Numbered from the stretch's first letter, positions 42,548-52,116 are shown. The stretch: 64,000 nt of DNA from Flavobacteriaceae bacterium UBA3591 (GCA_002375695.1 DFMO01000011.1:62001-126000); one strand, 5' to 3'. Numbers and translations: made by a program. The notes: generated from the sequence alone by a model not told the origin.

Positions 42548-44569
42548 ATGAAGACAAATCCCCTATTACAACCTTATAACACCGCCCCTTTTTCAAAAAT
42601 TAACAATTCACATTACCTTCCGGCAATTAGTAAATTGATTGAAGAAACTCGGTTAGAGATTGAAGCGATAACTTCAAATACTGAAGCACCAACCTTTAAA
42701 AACACTATTGAAGCGCTAGAAAATACAGGCCAAAAATTAGATCGTGCTACAAGTATTTTCTTTAACCTAAACAGTGCCGAAACTAATGACGAAATTCAAA
42801 AAATAGCGCAGGAAGTTTCGCCAATGTTAACCGAATTTAGCAACGATATGCTACTTAACAAAGCATTGTTTGAGCGAATTAAATCGGTCTATAATCAAAA
42901 AGATACTCTACAACTTTCAGAAGAACAACAAATGCTCTTAAACAAAAAGTACAAAGCATTTTCGCGCAATGGTGCTAACCTTTCTGATAAAAAGAAAAAA
43001 GAACTTCGTAAAATTGATGCCGAATTATCTAAACTAAGTCTCACATTTGGTGAAAATGTGCTGGCCGAAACAAACAAATTTGAACTGCACATTACAAATA
43101 AAAGCGACCTTTCTGGTTTACCCGAAGGCGTAATTGAAGCCGCCGCACAAACAGCCGAAGAAAAAAATAAAAAAGGTTGGGTTTTCACTTTAGATTACCC
43201 CAGTTACGTTCCGTTTTTAACCTATGCCGATAATCGCGAACTGCGTAAAAAAATGGCAATTGCTTTTGGGTCCAAAGGGTTTCATAATGACGAGTTGGAC
43301 AATCAGCAAAACGTGCTAAAAATAGCCAATTTACGCCATAAACGCGCACAATTACTGGGCTATAAAAGTCATGCACATTTTGTCCTCGAAGAACGAATGG
43401 CCAAAACTCCCGAAAAAGTAAAGTCTTTTTTAAATGAATTACTTGAAAAAGCAAAACCTGCCGCTAATAAAGAGTTTGATGAGTTAACTGCATTTGCAAA
43501 AGAACTCGATGGTATCGATCATTTAGAAAAGTGGGATGGCGCTTATTATTCTGAAAAATTAAAGCAGAAATTATTTAATCTCGATGACGAAAAACTAAAA
43601 CCTTATTTTGAACTAAAAAATGTAATTAACGGTGTTTTTGATGTAGCCGAAAAACTTTTCGACTTACATTTTAAAGAAGTTCAAAATATCGATAAATATC
43701 ACCCCGATGTAAAAACATACGAAGTTAGCGACCATACGGGCGCTTTAGTAGCAATTTTTTATGCCGATTTTCATCCGCGTGCCGGAAAGCGCAATGGCGC
43801 TTGGATGACATCGTATAAACCGCAACAAATTAAAAATGGAGAAAATGACCGTCCGCATATTTCGATAGTTTGCAATTTTACCAAACCCACTGCAAGCAAA
43901 CCTTCACTTTTAACTTTTAATGAAGTAACAACGCTATTTCACGAATTTGGTCATGCGCTTCACGGAATGTTGGCAAATACACATTACCCCAGCCTTTCGG
44001 GTACAAGTGTTTATTGGGACTTTGTTGAATTGCCAAGTCAGATTTTAGAGAATTGGTGCTACGAAAAAGAAACCCTCGAATTCTTCGCTAAACATTATAA
44101 AACCGGCGAAGTTATCCCGATGGAATACGTTGAAAAAATTAAAGAGTCTGCTACGTTTTTAGAAGGAATGGCAACGTTGCGACAGTTGAGCTTTGGTCTT
44201 TTAGATATGGCGTGGCACGGCCAGGACCCTTCGGGAATAAAAAATGTAAAAGCTTTTGAACTTGCCGCCTTTGGCGATACGCAGTTATACCCCGATGTTA
44301 GGGAAAATTGCATGAGCACCTCGTTTTCGCACATATTTCAAGGGGGTTATTCGGCAGGATATTACAGTTATAAATGGGCCGAAGTTTTAGATGCCGATGC
44401 TTTTGCGCTCTTTAAGCAAGAAGGTATTTTTAATAAAAAAATAGCCGATAGGTTTAAAGGATTTGTACTTTCACAAGGAGGTACCGTGGACCCCATGGAA
44501 CTCTACATAAAATTTAGAGGGCAAAAACCAGACCCCGAAGCACTTTTAAAACGTGCCGGATTGGTATAA
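42548..44569 (+). CDS. M3 family metallopeptidase (Dcp/oligopeptidase A type)
   Basis: 673 residues, the normal size for dipeptidyl carboxypeptidase/oligopeptidase A. The zinc motif is LFHEFGHALH (HEFGH), followed by SGTSVYWDFVELPSQILENW with the third ligand. The C-terminus GTVDPMELYIKFRGQKPD is family-typical. There is no signal peptide, so it is likely cytoplasmic and degrades short peptides or signal-peptide remnants. An inverted repeat (44573-44607) follows. Substrate preference (Dcp versus OpdA) cannot be decided. Confidence 0.93.
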   Translation: MKTNPLLQPYNTAPFSKINNSHYLPAISKLIEETRLEIEAITSNTEAPTFKNTIEALENTGQKLDRATSIFFNLNSAETNDEIQKIAQEVSPMLTEFSNDMLLNKALFERIKSVYNQKDTLQLSEEQQMLLNKKYKAFSRNGANLSDKKKKELRKIDAELSKLSLTFGENVLAETNKFELHITNKSDLSGLPEGVIEAAAQTAEEKNKKGWVFTLDYPSYVPFLTYADNRELRKKMAIAFGSKGFHNDELDNQQNVLKIANLRHKRAQLLGYKSHAHFVLEERMAKTPEKVKSFLNELLEKAKPAANKEFDELTAFAKELDGIDHLEKWDGAYYSEKLKQKLFNLDDEKLKPYFELKNVINGVFDVAEKLFDLHFKEVQNIDKYHPDVKTYEVSDHTGALVAIFYADFHPRAGKRNGAWMTSYKPQQIKNGENDRPHISIVCNFTKPTASKPSLLTFNEVTTLFHEFGHALHGMLANTHYPSLSGTSVYWDFVELPSQILENWCYEKETLEFFAKHYKTGEVIPMEYVEKIKESATFLEGMATLRQLSFGLLDMAWHGQDPSGIKNVKAFELAAFGDTQLYPDVRENCMSTSFSHIFQGGYSAGYYSYKWAEVLDADAFALFKQEGIFNKKIADRFKGFVLSQGGTVDPMELYIKFRGQKPDPEALLKRAGLV

Positions 44570-44572
44570 AAA

Positions 44573-44607
44573 AAGACCTAACAGGTATTTTAAATCTGTT
44601 AGGTCTT
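44573..44607 (+). terminator. hairpin after the M3 peptidase gene
   Basis: Perfect 12-bp arms AAGACCTAACAG and CTGTTAGGTCTT with an 11-nt loop, starting 4 nt after the stop codon. The downstream T run is short, but the position is that of a terminator. Confidence 0.8.
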
Positions 44608-44682
44608 CAATGCCTGGTTGCGTATATTGTTTTCGCTCAAGCTAAACTTAAGTCCAGAGCTCTCGCTGCAAATAACTTGAAA

Positions 44683-46128
44683 TTAATTTAATATAAACTT
44701 TTTTGTAATTGTGTGTCCGTTTTCTAAATTAAACTTCGCAATATAAAACCCTTGTGCAAACTGCTGTAATTGAAGCGCACCGTTTGTAGTATTTACCTTT
44801 TCCGAAAGAATATTTTGCCCTGCTATATTGTAAATTGAAACATTTGCTACATTCGAAATTGTATTGTTTAAGCGAAAATTTAAAGCCTTATCCTTAACAA
44901 AAATTCGAATTGCATTTTCAGAAAAATCATCAACTGAAAGAATTTGCGGTTTTGCAGCTTCAATTAAAAATTGAAGTCCGAGTTTGGTAAATTTTACACT
45001 GTGTTCCGGAGTATTAAAAAAGGTATATACATCGCCTGGCGTATGTATATTTGGATTGTCTTCGCCCATTCTCGCTTCAAAAGGAAATGTTGCATCGTAG
45101 CCGTTATCTGCCCAACTTGCGTGGTCTGAACATCCGTAGCCACATTCGGTGTATCCGTACGTAAAACTGTGAGTTCCCGTGCTGTTGTAATGATCCATTA
45201 AAGCCGCTAAATAATCGTTTAATTCGCTGCTGTTATACCAATCTGTCGTTAAGTAAATATCACTGCTAGAGCCGTTGTAGCCCGTCATATCAAATTGAAC
45301 ATAGGCAGCAACATTTACCCCGTTATTTGCGTAAGCTTCGGCTATTTCGGCAGAGCCTACTAAGCCTATTTCTTCGGCAGCGTATGCCATAACCTCAATA
45401 CTTCTATTTGGCACAAAGTCTTTCTCCAAAATTACGCGTACCATTTCGTTTAAAGATGCAATTCCCGAAGCATTATCATCTGCTCCCGGCGCATTGTTTT
45501 TATCGCCGAAAGTGGTAGAATCTATATGGCCGCCAATAATTACAAATTCATCGGGGGTATTTGCTCCATCAAAAGTTATAATTACCGATGGCATTGGGGT
45601 ATTTACGTGATTGTAAATACGGGTACTCACATCAGTTCTGCCCGATGCTGCTATCATGGCATCCCACTTTGCTTGTTGGTCATAAACTGCAGCCGCAGCT
45701 TGCGATTTTGTGTGATAACGTGTGCCGTAGCTTTGAAGATCTAAAATATCATCTTCAATATTTTGCGGGTTTACCAAATTTAAACACTCGTTTACAAAAA
45801 CATCTTCGGTAATAGTATATTCTAATTGAACACTGCGGCGTTGTACAGCTTCTAAAGCTTGTATAGCCTTTTCTTCCGAAGCTCTAAAAATATAACCAGG
45901 CCCGTGGGTCTTTACATTATCGTGAATTTTATGCGCAACCTCTTCAGTGAGTAAAACAGCTGCTTGTTTATCATTACTTGCTATAATGCGCATTTCATCT
46001 GGATAAAGCGCATTAAATGAAACCGCATCGTTAGCGTCCATTGTTGCATAAAATGCATGGTCGTGTTGTGCAAAACCAACAATGGTAAATAATAGGAAAA
46101 TTACAATTCCTGTAGTAAATTTTTTCAT
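44683..46128 (-). CDS. secreted M28 family peptidase with T9SS sorting domain
   Basis: 481 residues. The signal peptide is MKKFTTGIVIFLLFTIVGFAQ. The M28 (aminopeptidase S/Y type) domain has the metal motifs IIGGHIDS, GADDNASG, YAAEEIGLVGS and a late SDHASW. The last 80 residues form a T9SS type A C-terminal domain: NVSIYNIAGQNILSEKVNT and YIAKFNLENGHTITKKFIL. The enzyme is therefore predicted to be exported to the outside or fixed on the surface and to cleave amino acids from peptides. It proves that this organism uses type IX secretion. Confidence 0.93.
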   Translation of the reverse strand: MKKFTTGIVIFLLFTIVGFAQHDHAFYATMDANDAVSFNALYPDEMRIIASNDKQAAVLLTEEVAHKIHDNVKTHGPGYIFRASEEKAIQALEAVQRRSVQLEYTITEDVFVNECLNLVNPQNIEDDILDLQSYGTRYHTKSQAAAAVYDQQAKWDAMIAASGRTDVSTRIYNHVNTPMPSVIITFDGANTPDEFVIIGGHIDSTTFGDKNNAPGADDNASGIASLNEMVRVILEKDFVPNRSIEVMAYAAEEIGLVGSAEIAEAYANNGVNVAAYVQFDMTGYNGSSSDIYLTTDWYNSSELNDYLAALMDHYNSTGTHSFTYGYTECGYGCSDHASWADNGYDATFPFEARMGEDNPNIHTPGDVYTFFNTPEHSVKFTKLGLQFLIEAAKPQILSVDDFSENAIRIFVKDKALNFRLNNTISNVANVSIYNIAGQNILSEKVNTTNGALQLQQFAQGFYIAKFNLENGHTITKKFILN

Positions 46129-46318
46129 TGGGAATATTATTGAGTTTAATTTTAGTAAAAATAGAACATATAAGCCATAATCACACAGAATTTAATAGTT
46201 TAACGCTAATACAAGTAATATGGCTAACAAATGTCAATTTATGCAAAAGAAATGACCTAAATTATTATTTTCTTTAAACTTAGTATTAACCATTTTTAAA
46301 TATGTTAAAGAACTTCGC

Positions 46319-46326
46319 TATTTTTG
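46319..46326 (+). promoter_or_regulatory. -7 box candidate for the sigma-factor gene
   Basis: TATTTTTG matches TAnnTTTG exactly and lies 21 nt before the GTG start. The best upstream element is a weak TTA at 46296-46298, 20 nt away. Confidence 0.4.
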
Positions 46327-46347
46327 AGATAGCGTAAAAAAAATGCT

Positions 46348-46896
46348 GTGGAAACATTGAATGCAAATCTTTGGGTAGATAAATATGCCGATTATTTGTA
46401 CAATTACACAATTGTACGGGTAAACAATGTTGAGGTGGCTCAAGATTTAATTTCTGAAACATTTTTTGCCGCCCTAAAGAGTAAAGATAATTTTAAAGGT
46501 GAAGCCAGTGAACGCACTTGGCTTATTTCAATTTTAAAACGAAAAATAATTGATTACTACCGAAAAATAAATTCGAAGAAAGGACGAGCCGAAGTTCATA
46601 TTTCATATAAAAACGAAGAAAATGGTGGCGATTGGCTCGAAGAAAATGCTGCAGACCTCCTCGATCAAAATGCCGAAGATAAAATGGAAAACAGCGAATT
46701 GGGGTTGGTTATTTTAGAATGTCTTGAAAAGCTACCAAAACAGCAGGCTCAAATTTTTAAATTAAAGACCGTAGAAAATTACGATACCGAAGCAATTTGT
46801 AAAGAATTTAATATTAGCTCGTCTAATTTATGGGTAATTATTCACCGAGCACGAAAGGCATTGGCGGCGTGCTTAGAAGAAAATTGGTTTAATTAA
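46348..46896 (+). CDS. ECF-type RNA polymerase sigma factor (GTG start)
   Basis: 182 residues. Region 2 includes YLYNYTIVRVNNVEVAQDLISETFFAALKSKDNFKGEASERTW, split by a loop, followed by region 4 with ECLEKLPKQQAQIFKLKTVENYDTEAICKEFNISSSNLWVIIHRARKAL, an HTH typical of ECF factors. GTG at 46348 is the start; the ATG 5 nt upstream is out of frame. The next gene, 6 nt downstream, encodes a small protein with a ZAS-like motif, the usual anti-sigma arrangement. Regulon unknown. Confidence 0.92.
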   Translation: METLNANLWVDKYADYLYNYTIVRVNNVEVAQDLISETFFAALKSKDNFKGEASERTWLISILKRKIIDYYRKINSKKGRAEVHISYKNEENGGDWLEENAADLLDQNAEDKMENSELGLVILECLEKLPKQQAQIFKLKTVENYDTEAICKEFNISSSNLWVIIHRARKALAACLEENWFN

Positions 46897-46902
46897 CGTT
46901 TA

Positions 46903-47157
46903 ATGAAGTATTTTTTAAATTGTAAAAACGCTGCACATGTGTGCGATAAAGCGCAATATTCTGAAGCAGGTATGCTCTCCAAACTTTTGCTTCGCATTCA
47001 TATATTTATTTGTCAACGGTGCCGTGGCTATGTAAAACAGAATACCAAACTCACCAACACCATAAACGCTGCCAATTTACATACGCTTTGTCCTAAAAAA
47101 AAGCAATCTATTAAAAGTAAATTACGAGAAGAAATACAAAAACAGCAGCGCCCTTAA
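46903..47157 (+). CDS. small zinc-binding (ZAS-like) candidate anti-sigma factor
   Basis: 84 residues, no signal or membrane segment. The motif HIFICQRC reads as H-x3-C-x2-C, the core of the zinc-binding anti-sigma (ZAS) fold, preceded by an N-terminal CKNAAHVCDKAQY that supplies further Cys/His. It starts 6 nt after the ECF sigma gene and overlaps the end of the convergent UbiA-like gene by 4 nt. It is most simply a soluble, perhaps redox- or metal-sensitive, anti-sigma factor. Similar small proteins upstream of gcvP may carry unrelated names in databases. Confidence 0.72.
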   Translation: MKYFLNCKNAAHVCDKAQYSEAGMLSKLLLRIHIFICQRCRGYVKQNTKLTNTINAANLHTLCPKKKQSIKSKLREEIQKQQRP

Positions 47158-47972
47158 TTGTTCTTAAAAATTATAAAAAGTAAAAGCCACAAAATTGGCA
47201 GCCCTTCTACCCAAAACGATGCAAAATACCTATTTTGATGTGGTTTGGAAATTGCAATTAACCCCCCAAGCAAAACACAAAATACAATAAAACTTAGTGT
47301 GTGACTTATTTCAAAATTGGTTTTAAACAATTCAAAACCTAAACCAAGCCCCAAAAGCATAAATCCAATTAACTTTGTTTTTTTAACCCCAACTAATTGC
47401 GGCAAGGTTTTTAGATTAAGCGCATCGTAAGGAATATCGCGAATTTCAAAAGGTAAAATAAGCGCCACGACTATTAAAATACGTTGAAAAAAGGTGAGAT
47501 AAGCATTAAAAGTTATTTCAGAATTTGAGGCAACAAAAGGTAAAATAACGGTCACGCCAGCCCATACAAAGGCGACAATAAAAATTTTTACCCCCGAAAA
47601 ATTTCTTAAATTTTTACTTCTAACAACGGGTATTGCATACAAAAGTGTGGCTAACCCAAATCCCGCAGTTAATAACAAAACTTTTAAAGAAAGCTGAAGC
47701 GCAAAATACACCAATACCACAAAACACAAGGCCGAAAACAGTTGAATAAGCCGTAACGATTTGGTTAGACTGCGGTGGTGTAAGCCCGCAATTTTGGCAT
47801 ATTTTACAAAATTATACCCCGTTAACGAAGCAAAAAAAACAAAGCCATAAACCACTTTGTGCACCGCGATAGAAAATTCTAAAACGGTTATTGCAAACAG
47901 TGCTAAAACCGCAAATGCAACGTGTATACTACTATTAATATAAAACGCAAAAACCCTACTTAGCAGCTTCAT
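47154..47972 (-). CDS. UbiA-like multi-pass membrane protein lacking the first Asp motif
   Basis: 272 residues with seven or eight hydrophobic segments. The second UbiA prenyltransferase motif is recognisable as EIRDIPYDALNLKTLPQLVG (D-x3-D and the conserved TLP), but the first motif N-D-x3-D-x3-D, expected after the second helix, is replaced by GYNFVKYAKIAG. It may be a non-catalytic relative or act on different substrates. A TATTTTTG box (47978-47985) ends 5 nt before its ATG, so the message may be leaderless. Role unknown. Confidence 0.75.
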   Translation of the reverse strand: MKLLSRVFAFYINSSIHVAFAVLALFAITVLEFSIAVHKVVYGFVFFASLTGYNFVKYAKIAGLHHRSLTKSLRLIQLFSALCFVVLVYFALQLSLKVLLLTAGFGLATLLYAIPVVRSKNLRNFSGVKIFIVAFVWAGVTVILPFVASNSEITFNAYLTFFQRILIVVALILPFEIRDIPYDALNLKTLPQLVGVKKTKLIGFMLLGLGLGFELFKTNFEISHTLSFIVFCVLLGGLIAISKPHQNRYFASFWVEGLPILWLLLFIIFKNN

Positions 47973-47977
47973 GATAT

Positions 47978-47985
47978 CAAAAATA
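47978..47985 (-). promoter_or_regulatory. -7 box of a possible leaderless promoter
   Basis: On the minus strand TATTTTTG fits TAnnTTTG exactly and ends only 5 nt before the ATG at 47972, so transcription may begin at or next to the start codon. No good -33 TTG is seen at 17-23 nt, so support is moderate. Confidence 0.35.
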
Positions 47986-48050
47986 ACTAAAGTGTTAGTA
48001 ACCTTATTATTTAGATAAAAAATTATAGACTTCTCCCCTATAAAAAGAAG

Positions 48051-48078
48051 TTATTTCGCCTTAAAAATTGTAATTTTG
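48051..48078 (+). promoter_or_regulatory. Bacteroidetes-type promoter for gcvP
   Basis: TAATTTTG at 48071-48078 matches TAnnTTTG; TTA (48051-48053) lies 17 nt upstream. The predicted leader to the ATG at 48104 is about 20 nt, too short for a glycine riboswitch. Confidence 0.55.
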
Positions 48079-48103
48079 CACCCTTAATTTCAATTGCACT
48101 TTA

Positions 48104-50953
48104 ATGAATACAGATACTTTTGCTTTAAGGCATATTGGTCCTCGGGAAAATGACCTTCCCGAGATGCTTTCTACTATTGGTGTTAGCAGTCTCGATCAAC
48201 TTATTTTTGAAACAGTTCCAGATGATATTTTACTTAAAAAGAAAATGGATCTGGACACGGCAATGAGTGAGCATGAATATCTTGAACACATCACCGAACT
48301 TTCTACAAAAAACAAACTTTTTAAAACATATATCGGGCTCGGATACCACCAGTCTATTTTACCGCCTGTTATTCAGCGTAATATTTTGGAAAACCCAGGT
48401 TGGTACACTGCATATACACCGTATCAAGCCGAAATTGCACAAGGTAGATTAGAAGCTTTATTAAACTTTCAAACCGTTGTAAGCGATTTAACTGGAATGG
48501 AGCTTACCAATGCTTCGCTTTTAGACGAATCTACCGCTGCTGCCGAAGCTATGTCGTTGCTTTTAAATGTGCGTACACGAGAAAAGAAAAAAAGCAATGC
48601 TGTTAAGTTTTTTGTTTCTGAAGAAGTACTGCCACAAACACTATCTTTATTACAAACAAGAGCCGAACCTATTGGCGTTGAATTAGTGGTGGGTAATCAC
48701 GAAGATTTTGACTTTGCTGACGAATTTTTTGGAGCGCTTTTACAATATCCGGGGAAAACTGGAAAAGTTCATAACTACAAAAGCTTTATTGAAAAAGCCA
48801 ATGATAGCGAAATTAAAGTAGCTGTAGCTGCCGATATTTTAAGCCTTGTAATGCTTGAAGCGCCAGGGAAATTTGGTGTAGATGTGGTTGTAGGTACAAC
48901 ACAACGTTTTGGTATTCCTCTGGGTTACGGCGGGCCACACGCGGCATTTTTTGCCACAAAAGACGAATATAAAAGAAGCATTCCGGGGAGGATTATTGGC
49001 GTTACAAAAGACACCGATAGCAACCGCGCCCTACGTATGGCACTGCAAACGCGTGAGCAGCATATTAAGCGCGACAGAGCGACTTCAAATATTTGTACAG
49101 CTCAAGTTTTATTGGCCGTTATGGCAGGAATGTACGCTGTTTACCACGGCCCCGAAGGTTTAAAATATATTGCCAGAAAAGTGCACAACGGTGCTGCTAC
49201 CCTTGCAAATGAGCTCGAAAAACTTGGTTTCGAACAAATTAATGATACCTATTTTGATACCATTGCAATAAAAACTGATGCGACAAAAATTAAGTTTTTA
49301 GCCGAAGCAAAAGAAGTAAACTTTTACTATCCGAATGACGAGACTGTTTCAATTTCTATTAATGAAACTACAACGGTAAAAGACCTTAATAAAATTGTTT
49401 CAATCTTTTCGGAAGCAAGTAAAAAAGATTTCGATAAAATTTCCGAATTACAAACCGGAAACAAAATACCACAAGAGGTTGCCCGTAAAACAACGTTTTT
49501 ACAGCAAGAGGTATTTAATAAATACCACAGCGAAACCGATTTAATGCGCTACATTAAAAAGCTGGAACGCAAAGATTTATCGCTAAATCATTCCATGATC
49601 TCGTTAGGTTCTTGTACTATGAAACTTAACGCTGCAGCCGAGATGCTTCCGTTAAGCGACCCTATGTGGGGGAATATTCACCCTTTTGTTCCTGTAGAAC
49701 AAGCAGAGGGTTACCAAATTGTACTAAAGAAACTTGAAAAACAACTTACCGAAATTACAGGGTTTGCGGCTACTTCGCTTCAACCAAACAGTGGGGCGCA
49801 AGGAGAATTTGCTGGATTAATGGTTATTCGAGCCTATCACGAATCTCGCGGCGAAGGCCACCGTAATATTTGCTTAATTCCATCGTCTGCACACGGTACA
49901 AACCCGGCAAGTGCAGTAATGGCAGGAATGAAAGTAGTTGTTACAAAAGCTACTGCCGAAGGCAATATTGATGTAGACGACTTACGCGAAAAGGCACTTA
50001 AACACAAAGACAATCTTTCGTGCCTAATGGTTACCTACCCTTCTACTCACGGTGTATACGAGTCGGCTATTCGTGAAATTACAAGTATAATTCACGAAAA
50101 CGGCGGACAAGTTTATATGGACGGTGCAAATATGAACGCGCAGGTTGGACTTACAAATCCGGGAGCTATTGGTGCCGATGTTTGTCATTTAAATCTACAT
50201 AAAACGTTTGCAATTCCTCACGGCGGTGGCGGCCCCGGCGTAGGCCCAATTTGTGTAGCAGAGCAATTGGTGCCATTTTTACCGTCCAATCCAATAATTA
50301 AAACCGGGGGCGAAAATGCAATAACCGCTATTTCTTCGGCGCCTTATGGTAGCTCTTTGGTGTGCTTAATTAGCTATGCATATATCTGTATGCTGGGTGT
50401 AAACGGATTAAAAAAATCTACTCAATACGCTATTTTAAATGCCAATTACGTTAAAGAGAGGCTTAAGGGCCATTACGACGTGCTATATGCTGGAGAACGC
50501 GGCCGTGCAGCGCACGAAATGATTGTAGATTGCCGTCCATTTAAAGCAAAGGGTATTGAAGTAACCGATATTGCAAAACGGTTAATGGACTACGGTTTTC
50601 ACGCTCCAACGGTTTCTTTCCCAATTGCAGGAACGTTGATGATTGAACCTACCGAAAGCGAAAGCAAAATGTCTTTAGATCAATTTTGTGACGCAATGAT
50701 TTCTATTAGAAAAGAAATAGAAGCGGTTGATAAGGATGAACCAAATAATGTTCTTAAAAATTCACCGCATACTATGGAAATGCTAACCCGCGATAATTGG
50801 GAGTTTCCTTATACAAGACAAGAGGCTGCTTTTCCTTTAGATTACATAGCCGATAACAAATTTTGGCCTACCATTCGCAGGGTAGATGATGCGTATGGCG
50901 ACCGGAATTTAATTTGTACTTGCGACCCAATTGAAGCATATATGGAGGCTTAA
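48104..50953 (+). CDS. gcvP: glycine dehydrogenase (decarboxylating), P protein
   Basis: 949 residues, the long single-chain form. The P protein of the glycine cleavage system decarboxylates glycine and passes the aminomethyl group to the H protein. The N-terminal half (RHIGPRENDLPEML, GLGYHQSILPPVIQRNILENPGWYTAYTPYQAEIAQGRLE) and the C-terminal half both resemble the PLP fold; the PLP lysine lies in LNLHKTFAIPHGGGGPG. The other gcv genes (T, H) are not in the window. A strong terminator follows. Confidence 0.97.
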   Translation: MNTDTFALRHIGPRENDLPEMLSTIGVSSLDQLIFETVPDDILLKKKMDLDTAMSEHEYLEHITELSTKNKLFKTYIGLGYHQSILPPVIQRNILENPGWYTAYTPYQAEIAQGRLEALLNFQTVVSDLTGMELTNASLLDESTAAAEAMSLLLNVRTREKKKSNAVKFFVSEEVLPQTLSLLQTRAEPIGVELVVGNHEDFDFADEFFGALLQYPGKTGKVHNYKSFIEKANDSEIKVAVAADILSLVMLEAPGKFGVDVVVGTTQRFGIPLGYGGPHAAFFATKDEYKRSIPGRIIGVTKDTDSNRALRMALQTREQHIKRDRATSNICTAQVLLAVMAGMYAVYHGPEGLKYIARKVHNGAATLANELEKLGFEQINDTYFDTIAIKTDATKIKFLAEAKEVNFYYPNDETVSISINETTTVKDLNKIVSIFSEASKKDFDKISELQTGNKIPQEVARKTTFLQQEVFNKYHSETDLMRYIKKLERKDLSLNHSMISLGSCTMKLNAAAEMLPLSDPMWGNIHPFVPVEQAEGYQIVLKKLEKQLTEITGFAATSLQPNSGAQGEFAGLMVIRAYHESRGEGHRNICLIPSSAHGTNPASAVMAGMKVVVTKATAEGNIDVDDLREKALKHKDNLSCLMVTYPSTHGVYESAIREITSIIHENGGQVYMDGANMNAQVGLTNPGAIGADVCHLNLHKTFAIPHGGGGPGVGPICVAEQLVPFLPSNPIIKTGGENAITAISSAPYGSSLVCLISYAYICMLGVNGLKKSTQYAILNANYVKERLKGHYDVLYAGERGRAAHEMIVDCRPFKAKGIEVTDIAKRLMDYGFHAPTVSFPIAGTLMIEPTESESKMSLDQFCDAMISIRKEIEAVDKDEPNNVLKNSPHTMEMLTRDNWEFPYTRQEAAFPLDYIADNKFWPTIRRVDDAYGDRNLICTCDPIEAYMEA

Positions 50954-50960
50954 AAGTTTA

Positions 50961-51008
50961 AAGTGGCGATATTCAAACAGTAGATTCTTTTCTTGAATAT
51001 CGCCACTT
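50961..51008 (+). terminator. strong hairpin terminator after gcvP
   Basis: A 16-bp perfect stem, AAGTGGCGATATTCAA (50961-50976) and TTGAATATCGCCACTT (50993-51008), with a 16-nt loop. A T-rich run lies 12 nt further on. It is one of the most stable hairpins in the window. Confidence 0.85.
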
Positions 51009-51055
51009 AATTTATAAATCTTTTTTTCCGTATTTTTAACAAAACAATTTTCTTT

Positions 51056-52114
51056 ATGAATGTCAAAATAACCGGTATAGGTAGTTATATTCCAAGTGAG
51101 ATTGCGAAAAATGAACAATTTGGCGATCATCATTTTTACAATAATGATGGCACCCGTTTTGGTCAAAAAAACGAAATTATCATTGAAAAATTTAAGGCTA
51201 TTACGGGCATTCATGAACGAAGGTATATTCCAGAAAACCTCAACACTTCAGACATGGCATTTTTTGCCGCCGAGGGTGCAATAAAAGATGCAGGAATAAA
51301 TAAAGAAGAGCTCAATTATATTATAGTGGCTCACAATTATGGCGATGTAAATCACGATTCGCCCCAGAGTGATACTGTACCGAGCATTGCTACGCGAGTA
51401 AAACACAAATTGCAAATTAAAAACCCTTCTTGCGTTGCGTACGATATGTTATTTGGCTGCCCAGGCTGGATAGAGAGTATGATTCAAGCCAATGCCTTTA
51501 TAAAGTCGGGTATTGCAAAAAAATGTTTGGTTATTGGTGCCGAAGCCCTTTCGCGCGTAGTAGACCCGCACGATCGCGACTCGATGATTTATAGCGATGG
51601 CGCTGGTGCTGCTGTAGTTGAAGCAACCGAAGAAGAAGGCGGAATACTAAACCACGTTAGCGCTACATACACTTTGGATGAAAGCCATTTTATCTATTTT
51701 GGCGAAAGCAATAACCTCAAAAAGAAAGACAACCGCCGCTACATAAAAATGTACGGTCGGAAAATATATGAGTTTGCTTTAAACAGAGTTCCCGATGCCA
51801 TTAAAACTTGCTTAGACGGTAGCGGCGTTGGAATTGATGAAGTTAAAAAAATCTTTATCCATCAAGCCAACGAAAAAATGGACGAAGCCATTGTAAACCG
51901 TTTCTACAAACTGTATGACCGGCCAACACCCGAAAAAATTATGCCTATGAGCATCGATAAATTGGGTAATAGCAGTGTAGCCACTGTCCCAACTTTATAC
52001 CATTTGGTACTTAACGGTAAAATAGAAGGACACAAAGTAGAAAAGGGCGATATTGTAATATTTGCAAGCGTAGGCGCTGGAATGAATATTAATGCGATAG
52101 TTTATAAAGTTTAA
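51056..52114 (+). CDS. 3-oxoacyl-ACP synthase III family protein
   Basis: 352 residues. A thiolase fold with catalytic C135 in AYDMLFGCPGW, the His in IFIHQANEKM and the Asn in KLGNSSVATVP, that is, the C-H-N triad of KAS III. KAS III joins acetyl-CoA with malonyl-ACP to begin fatty acids; some relatives make head-to-head hydrocarbons or polyketides. It is followed by a methyltransferase and glycosyltransferase, so a specialised lipid product is also possible. fabH is likely elsewhere, but this cannot be told. Confidence 0.9.
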   Translation: MNVKITGIGSYIPSEIAKNEQFGDHHFYNNDGTRFGQKNEIIIEKFKAITGIHERRYIPENLNTSDMAFFAAEGAIKDAGINKEELNYIIVAHNYGDVNHDSPQSDTVPSIATRVKHKLQIKNPSCVAYDMLFGCPGWIESMIQANAFIKSGIAKKCLVIGAEALSRVVDPHDRDSMIYSDGAGAAVVEATEEEGGILNHVSATYTLDESHFIYFGESNNLKKKDNRRYIKMYGRKIYEFALNRVPDAIKTCLDGSGVGIDEVKKIFIHQANEKMDEAIVNRFYKLYDRPTPEKIMPMSIDKLGNSSVATVPTLYHLVLNGKIEGHKVEKGDIVIFASVGAGMNINAIVYKV

Positions 52115-52116
52115 GT

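Noticed and set aside
48001..48103. Glycine riboswitch upstream of gcvP
   Set aside because: The predicted leader is about 20 nt and the upstream 100 nt show no tandem aptamer-like stems.
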